The notes under the pieces were generated by a model. The model was given only the letters and a program-made list of their open reading frames with translations, searched no databases and had not been told where the DNA came from. Made by a program: the position numbers and the translations under genes. DNA of 64,000 nt from NCBI RefSeq assembly GCF_964340395.1, contig NC_135562.1, positions 13,733,043 to 13,797,042 of the forward strand, written 5' to 3'. Positions 1 through 11,101 of the stretch are shown piece by piece; the first letter of the stretch is position 1, and each line of letters opens with the position of its first letter. Origin of the DNA: Glandiceps talaboti. Lineage: Eukaryota > Hemichordata > Enteropneusta > Spengelidae.

Positions 1-1077
1 ATATGTACGAGTGAATCGGACAAGTTGTCGCTTATCGATCACGTGTTTGTAGCTTTCCTTCATTTTGTCAAATTCACCTTTGGAATAATATCGATATTCT
101 GTATTAATATAACTTAAAACACATACAACCAAGCAACGTATAATAATATACCACTGCAGGTTAAACTTTGAGGTAGGGTGACATTATGGTTACTGTACAA
201 TTCTTTGGGTGACACTTATTAATAGATATAATGTTTACTAGTAATGCATATGCTATTTTTAGTTTTTTGCTCATTTTAATAAAAGACCCCGTTGAGTTCA
301 AAACATTTGGTCAGTTTAGTAACGTTGGCAGTTATGAAAAACACTATATTGTTGTTTTTAAGGAAGACCTGCAATCGGCATTTAGAGAAACTAAGTTCAA
401 GGATAACATTGATGGCAAGTGTCACTACGACGGTAGACACTCGTTTTCAGTTTTCAATTTGAGGATGCCATACCGACAACAAGATAGGCCCACCACATTG
501 TCATGGATGCGAATACGTGCGCGCGCATACGAGTGTGTGTTTCTTTCCATGTGTGTATCTATATTGTATGTCTGTTTATGTCTGTTTGTCTGTGTTCCCA
601 GTGTTTCGTGTTCGCTATGTATGTCATGTTCCCAAACATAGTGTTTAAATGGAGTAGAAGAATGTAATGATGAACCTACCTACATTGAGTTTACTGGCCA
701 ATCGAACAAGAAGAGACTCAAAGCCCTGCTGTGAGATGAGGACGTCGACTGGTCTTGCCGGTTTATCTTTCAAAAATCCATGAGCTATATTTCACGAAGA
801 CATTATCATTACAAAAAGAAAAAAGGACACAACATTGAACCGTCGTAGAAGTAGAATGTGTGTATAGAATGTATACGGTAACCTTCAGACATGTAAATAA
901 GTCACATTGAGTATATTTTCCGGCTATTCCTAAATATTAAATACGACCTCGAACTGAAAGTAGTAGTAATACTACTTTCAATGTCGTACCAATATATAAG
1001 TATAGATGGAAGCCTTCTTTGGATAATTTCGATCGTAATTCTTTGATCAAACTTCAACGGTAAATAAAACAATTGTT
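1..1077. other. Non-coding stretch, no supported gene
   Basis: An open frame on the plus strand at 231-641 ends in a TG-rich, low-complexity tail. It has no recognisable domain and no convincing splice sites. I see nothing else that can be called. Confidence 0.4.
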
Positions 1078-1905
1078 ACCTTCCGTAAGAGAAGGTTATA
1101 AGTTTGGGATGAAAAGTCCGTGTGTGAGTGTCTGTCTGTCTGTATCTCAGTCATACTTTTCTAAAAAATGACAGGCTCAGTTCAAACGAAATTTGGAGCA
1201 CTTGCTCTTTACGGTAATAGCTAGTAATGATAAGGTTTTGGTAAAACGTTCTAAGAATATAGATGGGCTATTTGTATAATTAATAGTTTTTGGTAATTAG
1301 GTTATATGATAAGAATGCATGCTTCAAATTCAATACAATTTGGTACATACATTGATGATAACAAGGTTCATATTAATTTGATAATACAACTGTTAGTTTG
1401 AACGACTTCTGCATAATAATTATTTTAAGTAAATAGGCTTTGCAAGTTTCAAATTGAATATAATTTGGTGCATACTTCAAACAAAACGAAAGCAAAAGTC
1501 TTGAAAGGCTTGCTGATGTAGCTTTTGGTTACAGTGAGTCATTTGCATAATGAATGGTCTACAGTACTTAGCTATATATGAGGAATGTCAGCTTAAAGTT
1601 CAATATAATTTGGTATATACATTCATGATACAATGTTTCACATGTCCCATGAATCTTATTGATATAATTGTTAGTTTTAATGAGTCATTTGCATAATTAA
1701 TGATTTTCAATAATTAGGTGATATCACAAAAAATGCACAATGGAAACTTAACAAAAAATGGTACATACATTGATGATCACAAAGTCCAAATGTTCACATT
1801 GCTTTTAGTTTTAATGACTCATTTACCTAATTTATAATTTTCAGTAAAAAGGCTTTATCTTATGAATGTACTCTTCTATTTCAATTAAATTTGGTACATA
1901 CTTTA
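1078..1905 (-). repeat. Pearl-like tandem-core element (copy 1)
   Basis: Read on the minus strand, this has about five degenerate units of roughly 140 bases. Each carries the recurring words TAATTAATGATTTT and TAGGCTATATCTTAAGAATG or variants. A short (GTCT)n run at 1128-1143 and a terminal hairpin follow (ACCTTC and GAAGGT arms around 1079-1097). The same layout recurs in five other places in this window. Tandem core, tetranucleotide microsatellite and hairpin match the layout described for bivalve 'pearl' elements and Helentron-associated elements. That family assignment is inference. Confidence 0.6.
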
Positions 1906-2480
1906 ATCGTATATGTTCTGCTGCGTTCCAACAATTCTTGTGTGCAGGAACATACATTTTAAGACTTTATCCTTATGGACGGCATTCGGTTTAAATTTGG
2001 TTGACACTGCCATTCAGTTAATGACATTAAGAGTGCTGATAAAACTTTCAACAATATTTAAGTTATGCTGCAACGTAACCAATATGATACATATATGTAT
2101 GGATATAGGGAATGCGACATGTCTATAAAAAGAATTTGACTAATGAAGAAATTTCTCGTGAAGAATATGTCAATGCAAGAAATTAACAAGCGTTTATGTG
2201 ATTCCAAACAACAAAACTATAAGCAAAAATCTACTCTTACTGCTAGTGTAAATGACTCAACTCTCTTTTGGAATATAATCAAGAGTCTAAAAATGCCCTT
2301 TATTCATCAAATAACACCAACGTATGTGCACCTGCCTAGGTGACACTTGACAATACTTACTTGATGTAGGCATAGCTTTAGACACCTGTGTCTGCTCTGT
2401 TCTCAAAGTCGGCCGAACGTAAGAGGTCGGTTTTAGATTTTCTGTAAAACGAATAACAGTGCATCAGCTTTAAACATCTT

Positions 2481-2640
2481 GTATATATATATATATATAT
2501 ATATTTAATTCAAAAGAACAAGGATGTAATACGTCGTTACTCAGAGTTTCACGCTTCGAGCGATCATCAGACAACTGATGATCGCTCGAAGCATGAAACT
2601 TTGAGTAATGACTTATTACATCCTTATTCTTTTGAATTAA
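2481..2640. mobile_element. (TA)n followed by a 136-bp palindrome built from a hammerhead-bearing element
   Basis: A (TA)n tract at 2481-2504 is followed by a near-perfect inverted repeat, arms about 2505-2570 and 2575-2640, with almost no spacer. Each arm contains the CTGATGA...GAAAC signature seen at PLE ends elsewhere in the window. It looks like a head-to-head dimer of a short PLE-terminal sequence. The palindrome is read directly; the PLE origin is inferred from the shared motif. Confidence 0.7.
2533..2575 (-). ncRNA. Hammerhead ribozyme-like motif (minus strand)
   Basis: On the minus strand, stem I GTTGT pairs with ACGAC (one G-U pair). The core is CTGATGA, stem II CGC/GCG, then GAAAC, a two-pair stem III AC/GT, and A at the cleavage position. 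The plus-strand partner at 2575-2605 keeps both core boxes, but its stem I cannot pair because the palindrome centre cuts it. Stem II is closed by a U-U opposition rather than the usual G-C, so activity is uncertain. Confidence 0.6.
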
Positions 2641-2731
2641 GTCTATAATGCTCTGCTACAATATTTGCATTGAGCACTCTTCTCTCCAGCGAGAAACGTA
2701 TATTCATATATATATACACACATATACATAC

Positions 2732-3115
2732 CCAGTGGGTTGTTTAGTTTGAACTGCGTCATATTCCTCCATTTGCGGTAAAGCCAGTGTTCAATCCTCC
2801 AATAAAGGGTCATTCCAAACAGTAAATTACGTGGTACTAAATTTTGTAAGGAGTCTGGTAGCATCTTTTGGTTGTCTTTGATGGTAGTCCACATGTTGTC
2901 AAGATCTGCCAGTGACTTACTATGCACATAAAGTAATATATTAGCATGGATGTTATCAGCATCGATGGAAACTATTGAATAGTTGTTATTGTCATATGGG
3001 AATGCTGGCAATTCAATGTCCGAGATGTTTCTAAATAATGAAGTTTGTTTAGTACAGACACATTTAGGAGATTTTCCACATTGGCACTGCAGGGTTCCGA
3101 TAAGTTTAATGCCAG
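2732..3115 (-). CDS. Putative internal exon, Cys-rich start, unknown domain
   Basis: An open minus-strand exon of 384 bases. It lies between a good acceptor (TTTTTGTGTTTATAG) and a GTATGT donor, entering and leaving in phase 1. The roughly 127 residues open with a cysteine cluster (CQCGKSPKCVC). A strand-rich stretch and a segment of the type VHSKSLADLDNMWTTI follow. That segment loosely recalls the N-terminal helix-strand unit seen next to GT modules in invertebrate NLR-like proteins, but I cannot assign it. It has the same strand as the GT4-like exon at 16519-17740, so it could be a downstream exon of that gene. No joining exon was found. Confidence 0.45.
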
Positions 3116-3210
3116 CTATAAACACAAAAACAAATAAATAAATAGATAATAAAACATAAACAAATAAACGAATAAATAACTAACTAAATAAATAAATAAA
3201 TATATGACTG

Positions 3211-3212
<2 letters not shown>

Positions 3213-3288
<76 letters not shown>
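3213..3288. repeat. (TA)n microsatellite
   Basis: An uninterrupted dinucleotide tract of about 76 bases, preceded by an A/T-rich (AAAT)n-like run at 3130-3200. No mobile-element end is recognised beside it. Confidence 0.95.
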
Positions 3289-3291
<3 letters not shown>

Positions 3292-3413
3292 CTAACGCTA
3301 ACTCACTCACTCAAAAAACTCACTAAAAAAACCCCATTCACTCAAGAACTCACTCAAAAACTGTATATCAGAACACACGTGGTTAGCTGAATTTATCTAT
3401 AAGTATAGGGAAT

Positions 3414-3503
3414 TCAACGAGTTGGCGTGGGGTATCGGGTGTAAACCTCACCCTTTGCATCGGAAGTCAGGTTTACACCCGATACCACAGGTCAACGAGT
3501 TGG
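3414..3503. mobile_element. 66-bp hairpin insertion flanked by 12-bp direct repeats
   Basis: TCAACGAGTTGG occurs at 3414-3425 and again at 3492-3503. The 66 bases between form a hairpin with an 18-bp perfect stem (GGTATCGGGTGTAAACCT at 3431-3448 and its complement at 3469-3486) and a 20-base loop. Direct repeats around an inverted-repeat core suggest a tiny MITE-like insertion. There is no coding capacity. Confidence 0.55.
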
Positions 3504-3683
3504 ATTTTCGACTTACACCATGAAAAAGGAATGAAATCATGACTTTGTTTTAGAGATACTGTAAAAATTCTGACGTCGATATGGTTACTCGCGTCTACAT
3601 ATGAATGAGTGTTGGTGAGAGGATTATAACGATGGACGTACAGATGTGTCTTAATGAAGCACCAATCTCTGATTGGTCGCTTA

Positions 3684-3783
<100 letters not shown>

Positions 3784-3806
3784 AAATACACAAGTTATGG
3801 TACGGA

Positions 3807-3850
3807 GCCGTTACTCAGAGTTTCACGCTTGAATGCAATCTTCAGACGAC
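3807..3850 (-). ncRNA. Hammerhead ribozyme-like motif in a PLE terminal repeat
   Basis: On the minus strand, stem I GTCGT pairs with ACGGC. The core is CTGAAGA, a four-pair stem II with weak closure, then GAAAC, stem III AC/GT and A at the cleavage position. Stem I differs from the 2533 and 21708 copies on both sides yet still pairs, which supports a real RNA fold. Confidence 0.65.
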
Positions 3851-4270
3851 TAAATAACGGAAATTCAAGTGATAGAATTCGAACTCGCAGAAGAACTGGT
3901 ACCCGGATGTGATGCGCGTTGAGGCGTGACATGGTGGAAAGATATAATGTATTTGTTTTCATGGCGGCACTTTGAAATCAGTTCTTATCGTTTATTGAGG
4001 AGCCCCAATTTATTCGCACCGATGATAAACATCTTCTCCATAAGACACAGGTTGCACCTTTTTGTTGCATTAGAGTAGGCGGCTGCATGGGCAATGATAG
4101 CCCAGTTGATGGAATACTGGTGGCCCGACTCCTTTATTTTCCAGACACACTTTGAAAGTTCAGTACAATTTCCATATTTCATTTAGTCAACATTGAATGA
4201 GAGTGTCATTCTGGCCGAGTCTTGAGTCAGGGTGGATGTATTTCCTGGCTTCCCTGACATACACGCTTAT
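3851..4270 (-). pseudogene. Penelope-like element 3' fragment (GIY-YIG endonuclease C-terminus)
   Basis: The minus-strand frame around 3985-4182 encodes the end of a PLE polyprotein. It has NCTELSKCVWKIKESG, then a CNLCLMEK block and LLNKRNELIS. These align with the same blocks of the better-preserved PLE copies in this window (STELSKHIWTFKDK, CNLYLKEKFF, TLNKRNELVS). The catalytic front of the GIY-YIG domain is not intact. The sequence at 3850-3940 is repeated in opposite orientation at 53876-53945, next to another hammerhead and (TA)n tract. It is a truncated, dead copy. Confidence 0.7.
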
Positions 4271-4378
4271 ATGATAGTAATTTGGAATGATTCTGGTCGC
4301 AATTCGAATTGACGTCGTCTCAAATTTGAAGACTCCAAACTAACTAAACAAAAAAAAAACTAGCACGTTTTGCAGAAC

Positions 4379-4656
4379 CTGTAAGTAGTGAACAGTGACA
4401 AGCAATTCAGAAGTGTTGAGTAACAAAAGACGTCCGCAATCCAATGGGGCGTTTACGTAAAAATATGCGACATTACAATGACAAAGTAAATCTAAGATGT
4501 GTGGTAAAGCTGTTGAATACCTATTTGAAATGTAGTCTGAAAGGTGGCCCACTCTATCGACATCCTTTTCACCGAAGAAGGTTTGCATCAATACACTCTC
4601 AATATTCCACGAAGTTGAACGCACTGGCTGGTATTGAAGGCTATCTACTGGACATT
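4379..4656 (-). CDS. Possible exon of unknown function
   Basis: A 278-base open stretch on the minus strand, between an acceptor (TAACCTTTCCAG) and a weak donor (ACAG then GTTCTG). It is phase 1 in and phase 0 out, and encodes about 92 residues with no family I recognise. A plus-strand frame overlaps most of it (4444-4803), so the coding strand is uncertain. I keep the minus strand because of the acceptor and because the neighbouring exons are on that strand. Confidence 0.25.
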
Positions 4657-4803
4657 CTGGAAAGGTTAGCATTCTATGATTTAAATTTCTCCCCTATTTT
4701 CAGCCGTTTATACCCTAGAATCGTATCGTCAAATATCTTCTCCTTTTTTGTTGTCATAATTATTGTATTAAAATTATGCTACAACATGATCACAGTTACT
4801 TAA

Positions 4804-5737
4804 TACATTCATACAATTGGAGCCTCTGTATTGTTTCATACATGTCTGGTAGTCAAGGTGGTTAACCTGATTTCTTAAATTTTCGGTTAGATTACAGCAG
4901 CGACAAAGGTCAAAGAGAGAACTGGACATAGATCTGATGATGACGTAGGATTATACAAGCGAACTAGCTCCTCGTTACAATTTAGGTCCTTTCTGATTAA
5001 GTTCACCGCATCAGCGTACGTCTCTGAAGGTGTGCTGATGGTGGCAATTGTCGTGAAAAGGCGTCGTCCTCATCTAAAGGTAATAAAGAGTTTTCTCCTC
5101 ATCATATAAGCATCAAGATTCAACGTGGGAACAACACAGTGAATAATGTTGATTTGTGACTAGTAATTACAATTGTTGTGTAATTTCGCCTTTGAAGTGT
5201 CTTATTAAACTAAGTGCGAGTATCACATACTCTGAATTTCTTTGCTATGTTGCATATGTTTGTGTACAGGTGGACACTTAATGATCTAGCGCATTCATGT
5301 GTTAAGTAGTAAACCCTCAACAGTTCGCTCGGTATGTAAAGTAGTTAACCCATATAGTATCAACTGGGCCTTCAGAAAAATGATATTGCCCCGCTGTATT
5401 CTCACGCAAACTCACAGTAGACGATTTTCATGGTAACGCTGACGTTATTTTGAAGGATGCTAAAACATTAAGAACGGCATACCCCGTGTCGCTGAAATGC
5501 TATAATTATAGTTAGAGTATGCGTATGTATACAAAAAAATCAGAAAGACATATACAATTGTAAATGTCGGAAATTAAAATTAAGTGTAAATTATTTTCCA
5601 CTGCAAATTATTTTTGTCGACCATATTGAATTTGTATGGGATTCACAGCTTTTTGTAGCTATTTGATGTGGCTTTCAGCACAACAAACACGTCTCACAAT
5701 CAAATCTACACTCACATACATACATACATACATACAT

Positions 5738-5791
<54 letters not shown>

Positions 5792-8459
5792 ATCATTTTG
5801 AATACACTCCCATCACTAGATGTATTTTAAAAAGTTGACCTATTCCTCATTACTTATAACGTGCAGTGATGTTTTATTGTAATTTGCATTTTTCGATAGG
5901 AATGAAGGTCAGTTCGTGTCATTTCATGATACTCAAGTTAAATTTTGCCAAGCCATGGTCCAAGACAACCATATGCTATAACACCAGTCAATGTGAACTG
6001 CGGTCGTCAGCTAGCGTCAATAAAGTTCAGGTTAGGTCAATGAAATGTAGGCATGGTAATTCATGGGTCATTCGGTAGATTTACTGGCTTAATATAGGAA
6101 GTGATTTGTAAACGAACTGGGTAACACAAATAATCACTTCGTAAATGTAACTTGAGTAATTACAATTATTTACACATAACGCCGTTACAATGTGGGGAAT
6201 CAATTGATGCACATGCAGACTAAACTCGATGTGATTACTCGTGTTTACACATTTAAGTACAAATAATTTCATTTCTGCACATCATCAATCCACTTACACA
6301 TTCTAACTTTTATCTGCTTCTCCATATTGTTTTCCCCGAAAAATAAAGCTAGTAATATTGCTCCTATCAGCATAGTTGGAAATAAATAACCATTTCCCAT
6401 TCACAATTTGAACGCTTTGAAAAGAATTGATCCCTTTTGCCATTTATTCTGTATGTGTATCTTTTTAAGAATAATTTTTATTATTATTATTATATTGGTG
6501 AATAAACTTATAAACTTAAATTAAAAATACCTGGTTTTATGTTTTCCGGCTGCTTTGATTGCATGGTGATGCCTTCACTATGAGATACTAATGTGTAAGA
6601 TTGCTTCTAAAGTTGCAAAGCTGTAACGAAAAAAAAAATACAGAGATCAGATTTAAAGTTATTGTGAACGTTCTCCCACAAATGGCAAACCTCCGGAGTT
6701 ATATAGCTTAATATATGATATTATTCACTACAAAATAATGTACCTGATGTAAACGGAATGCTCTCGGCCAATAAACAGTGTTCCTCCTGTAGCCCTTGTT
6801 ATCAACAACATATATACCAAACTATATGAAATTTTAATGCTACATTCTTAAAATATGGGAAACACGCTCTGTGTTCGCGTTAAGGTAGGCACTGTCAATT
6901 GGAATTTGAGGCATGTTACGTATTGTCTAATTACAGAAAACCCACATAAATTTGTTTAACTGCATGGTTGATTAAGAACACAGTTGACCCTGTTACGAAG
7001 TTCACGCTGTTATCTAATTTCAGCTAAGCATCAATTGTTTCAACCAATGGCCATCGTCTTTAGTACATTGGGCGGGCTTTCAAAACACCAATCAGGGTAA
7101 ATTTGAACAGGTGTTAACATTCCTTGCTGGGCTTCGTGTTTACACAGAGCGTCGCACTAACACGTCAACGAAAGGTTAGCCCTATGTGATCGATGAAGGT
7201 GCACAGTACTGGGATCATCGAATACAATTATGCAGTATTTATCAGTTCATACACAACAGCAACCCAAGTTTTAGCTACATGCAAAGCTCCGAGGACTGTG
7301 AGAGAGTCTAGGGCATTCATTCCCCAAGCTACTTTCGGGTATTGGTAAGCGTAGATAGTGGTGGCGCTGAGCTGTATATAAAATTTATCAAAACACGGAT
7401 TAAGTAGGCCTACTCACTTTTCTTTCTGAATCAACCAACATGAACCATGCAGCATTTCATCTCTGTTTTGGTAATTACTCGTTTATTGCACCCTTTCCTG
7501 TCCAAATTATCCATAACCATCACTAAAATATAGCGAACGGAAGATAAAAATAGCACTGTGACCTCGCTTTTATACTGAATGTCTGCTGTGTTGGTGACTT
7601 CATGGTTTTATCTTTAATATTTAACTCGATAACAGCATGTAACTTTGTTTAAGTTGACCTTACTTGAGTTGTATAAACATACATCAACTCTTGACCTGTG
7701 TTATATATAGTTTTGTTGGACACGTTGGAATTACATGTGTAAATAAATGTATATGTATGTCTCATTTGGCAAAATGGAACAATACTTATGTAGTTGGGTA
7801 TGACGTGAAACTTATTCTCTTGGTATAGCAAATGGTAAAACATATTGATTTTTGATATCTTTGATATAATAACTTTTCGAATTTGAAGAAAGAGAAATTT
7901 AGTATAAAATACAGAAACACATTTCACAAAATATTAAAAGAAAAATGAAAAAATAAAACAAACAGAAGTAACAATGAATTCAAAATAGCAGCAGGACACA
8001 ATATTGATCTGTTCTATGCATTTTGATTGGGTAAAAAAATGGATATATATTCAGAAGACATCTTTCCAGAAATATACCTTTTTTTCTTTTTTTTGCCTCT
8101 CGTAAGACATAATGTAATGAGATGATACAGAAAGTCTCTCTGTTTGTATGTCTGTCTGTATTCAAAAAATCTCAATAACTACCCTGAACTACTCAAGTGA
8201 TCGTGATCGTGATCATAGCTAGCCACCTCCCCCTCCCCACTTCCGATAAGAGAGTTAGTTCAAAATCAATTATAGGGATCTTCCTGTGGAAACAGGAATG
8301 TTTTGTCAGATGCCCCAGGTTCAGTCTTTTTGCTGGTCCGATGTAAAAATCCATTTACCCCCCCCCCCAGAGAAATTTACCAGGCCCTGACTTCCGCCAT
8401 TTCCCCTTGTTTAAAATAAGACTAATCATAGACTGAACATCTATCACTTTCAGTTGAAG
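4804..8459. other. Non-coding stretch with one compound microsatellite
   Basis: No supported gene. A (CATA)n then (CA)n compound microsatellite lies at about 5716-5789, and a short C-tract at 8361-8369. The small open frames here have no domain, splice or codon support. Confidence 0.5.
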
Positions 8460-9060
8460 TGTTGGACGAAGAACACTTATGACAGAGAATAGTCTATCAT
8501 CTGCCAGTAGGAGCATCATTGTATGTATTCGTATGTATTCAAATCAAATGTCCACATGAGTGTACAGCGACCAATGTGTTTCGCCTACCGGAAGTCTGTC
8601 ATTTGATTCACTCCACACCCCTGTGTGGAAATCGAGCTGTCCGAAGATGCACAATTTTTTTTCAATTTTTTTTCAACTTTTTTTCAACTTTTTTTAACAA
8701 GGTCCGATATTATTATTAATTATTTTGGAAAAACAATTTTTACAAAGTAATAAAATAAAAACCTTTAACAAAAATATATTTTGACTTTCAATTATACATA
8801 ATCCTTAAAACATTCTGGTTTGTCGAAAAATACAACAATACCAAAAAATAATGTTTTGTCCTATAAAAGAAAATTTTTATCCTTGTACTAAATATTTTGC
8901 TCTCAAAAAAATTAACTATTTCTTCCACAAATGTATTGTTCATATGTCTCCTGTGGGGCACCGTAATTGTTACACAAAGGTAAATAATAATACAATACAA
9001 CAAATATTCCATTTCGTACCAGAAAATTTGAAAATATACACCACAATGGCTAACATCTAC
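8460..9060. repeat. Dispersed repeat, related to 36115-36660
   Basis: Phrases such as ATCATCTGCCAGTAGGAGC, and later CATTCTGGTTTGTCGAAAAA, match diverged sequence in the same order near 36380 and 36610. There is no coding content. The family is unknown to me. Confidence 0.45.
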
Positions 9061-9149
9061 AACTAACTATTTGTACTTTAATCACTGGTATGATCCCCAT
9101 CTCCCCGACGTCACTATAGAAATGGTAAAATTACATTGGTATTAATGGC

Positions 9150-9260
9150 GACACTGTTGAGCATGCGCACTACGTAACGTCTCTTTGAAAACACAGCTAG
9201 CAGTCGAAGTGACTATGAGTGGGCAGGTAAACATGGACATTTCGGAAAAGAGGTCAGTGC
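9150..9260 (+). promoter_or_regulatory. Possible promoter and short first exon
   Basis: A GC-richer patch holds GCATGCGCA, the core of the NRF-1 site, at about 9162-9170. About 50 bases on is an ATG followed by AGTGGGCAG and a GTAAAC donor. The four codons end in phase 0, which fits the acceptor at 10800. There are no transcript data, so this is weak inference. Confidence 0.2.
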
Positions 9261-10800
9261 AGTGCGGGGTACGCGCGATTTTTAGGTTAATTACTACTAA
9301 GTTATATTTACAGTTATCAACAAGATGTAAATATTCTACAGCTGCATGACTCTAACGTTAAAGTATAAAACAACACTGAAGAGTTCAAATACGAAACTTT
9401 AGGTTTTAATTTACATATATTATTACTTTGTAGTAAGTTGTTGCTGTCAAATGATATGAGGAACCGTGTTGTTGTGTGTTCATTTCTAAAACAATGTGAC
9501 ACAAGTAAGAAGCCATTTCAGTGATACATATCTTGGTAACAGAATATTTAATAGTATGGGAATTTTTTTTCTTTTGACGAGTTCACTCAAAAAATACAAA
9601 TTAATGAGAAAGCAAGCCAACTTCCCAGGTTAACATGAAAATAAAAAAATAGTCCACTTTGAAGGGAGGTCAGATATTTAAACATACCATTTGTCCATAT
9701 ATTTATTGTAGTACTGATTTATTTTTAGCAATATGTAACAAAATTAGTTTGGCAGTTCTAGATATTTATGACTACATTAACAAGATGGGATAATTTTTTT
9801 CCCATTTGAAATCATAGACCGTTTTTTCCACAATCAGTAGCAAAAGATTTAAAAGAAAAAAAAAGATTTGAAGTTGACTCTTCGTCAACCAAAAAACAGG
9901 TGAGGTCATCAGCTAAAGTAGAATTCTTTACTGTCTCACCTAACACATTTATACCTTGAATGGCGGAACTAGTACTTGGTTAATACCAACAAGAAGCACC
10001 TTTTAACTAATAATAAACAGTGCAGGCGAAAGAGGGTCACCTTGGCGTGCACTCCTTTCAATGTTGAATATCGCATGCCTCCACTCATTGTCGTGCCCGC
10101 GATACCATTGCGAAATATATGTACCTGTACAGTGTTGTTATGATTTTACGGTGACCGTAAATAGTATCAATACTTTCGTCACATTTCCTTGTTTTGAAAA
10201 TTCCCCAGTGTTGTTGCCGTATGCGATATCACTAACTTCAACGTCGAAGATCGGCCATCATTTTGTTTGTTTTTGTTTATGTTCGGAATTGACGTGTTAT
10301 GTCCAAACAGAGACGGGTTTTCTGTTAATATTTAAGGTGAATATTACGACGTTTCACCTCTAATATCAGAAATGATATTTCGCATTAAACGACAACGATT
10401 GATCTAGGCATAGGTATACGAAAATAGCTTCTTCTTTTTTTTCTTTTTTTTTTAAATCCGTGGTGTTATTTCACTGTAGGAGTTAGCAAAATGCATTATC
10501 AAAGTACAAAAGAGTGTTCCTGATGTAAATGACGATTGATGAAGGTCAGTAAAGAAAACCACCATTATATTGTATGACATATCGTTATTCATTCAACGGG
10601 CGCCCATAATTTCTAACTTACTGACAAGATTACTAACTTACTGACAAGTTTATTTCTGATTTGAATGATCGTTTGATGCAACTTAAGCTTGGGTACAATG
10701 ACTTTTTTTCACCGTTTTGTCCCCCTTCATGAAAAAATTAAAATGCCAGTGCTGCACCCCTTTCTGACCTTTTCGTTAATGTGCCGCTTCTCTGTTCACA
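9261..10800. other. Non-coding stretch, possible intron
   Basis: A/T-rich sequence with homopolymer runs. Open frames such as 10061-10363 have no domain or splice support. If the candidate first exon at 9214 and the exon at 10801 are real, this is the intron between them. Confidence 0.3.
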
Positions 10801-11038
10801 GACAAATACCAGACATCAACGCAAGATATTGAATATGCAGTCAACGACAGCAACTTCTGATTTCCAGGACCAAAAGTATCCCCGTCCACTTTCAATGTTT
10901 CCTACTACAAGTGTTGAACATTTTTCGACATCCTATACAGCCAAAAGCAATACCTTTCATCATCCCAAGCGCTATGGTGACGTCCTCGAAAATGCAGTAT
11001 TTTTATGGAATTGTTTCATCCCTGGGGCGATCAATACA
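10801..11038 (+). CDS. Possible plus-strand exon, unknown product
   Basis: A strong acceptor (CTTCTCTGTTCACAG) opens a frame of about 79 residues. It includes the segments QDQKYPRPLSMFP and YGDVLENAVFLWNCF and ends at a weak donor (ACAAAG then GTTAATG). It joins in phase 0 to the candidate first exon at 9214-9225. I recognise no domain. It could also be a chance open frame. Confidence 0.25.
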
Positions 11039-11101
11039 AAGGTTAATGAGATAACATTCATATGCAAATTAAATGTACATGGACTGTCACTAATTAAATA
11101 G

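Noticed and set aside
231-641. 136-codon plus-strand frame
   Set aside because: It ends in low-complexity TG repeat, with no family and no splice support.
4444-4803. Plus-strand frame overlapping the candidate exon 4379-4656
   Set aside because: No acceptor or domain. It is kept only as the reason for low confidence in the minus-strand exon.
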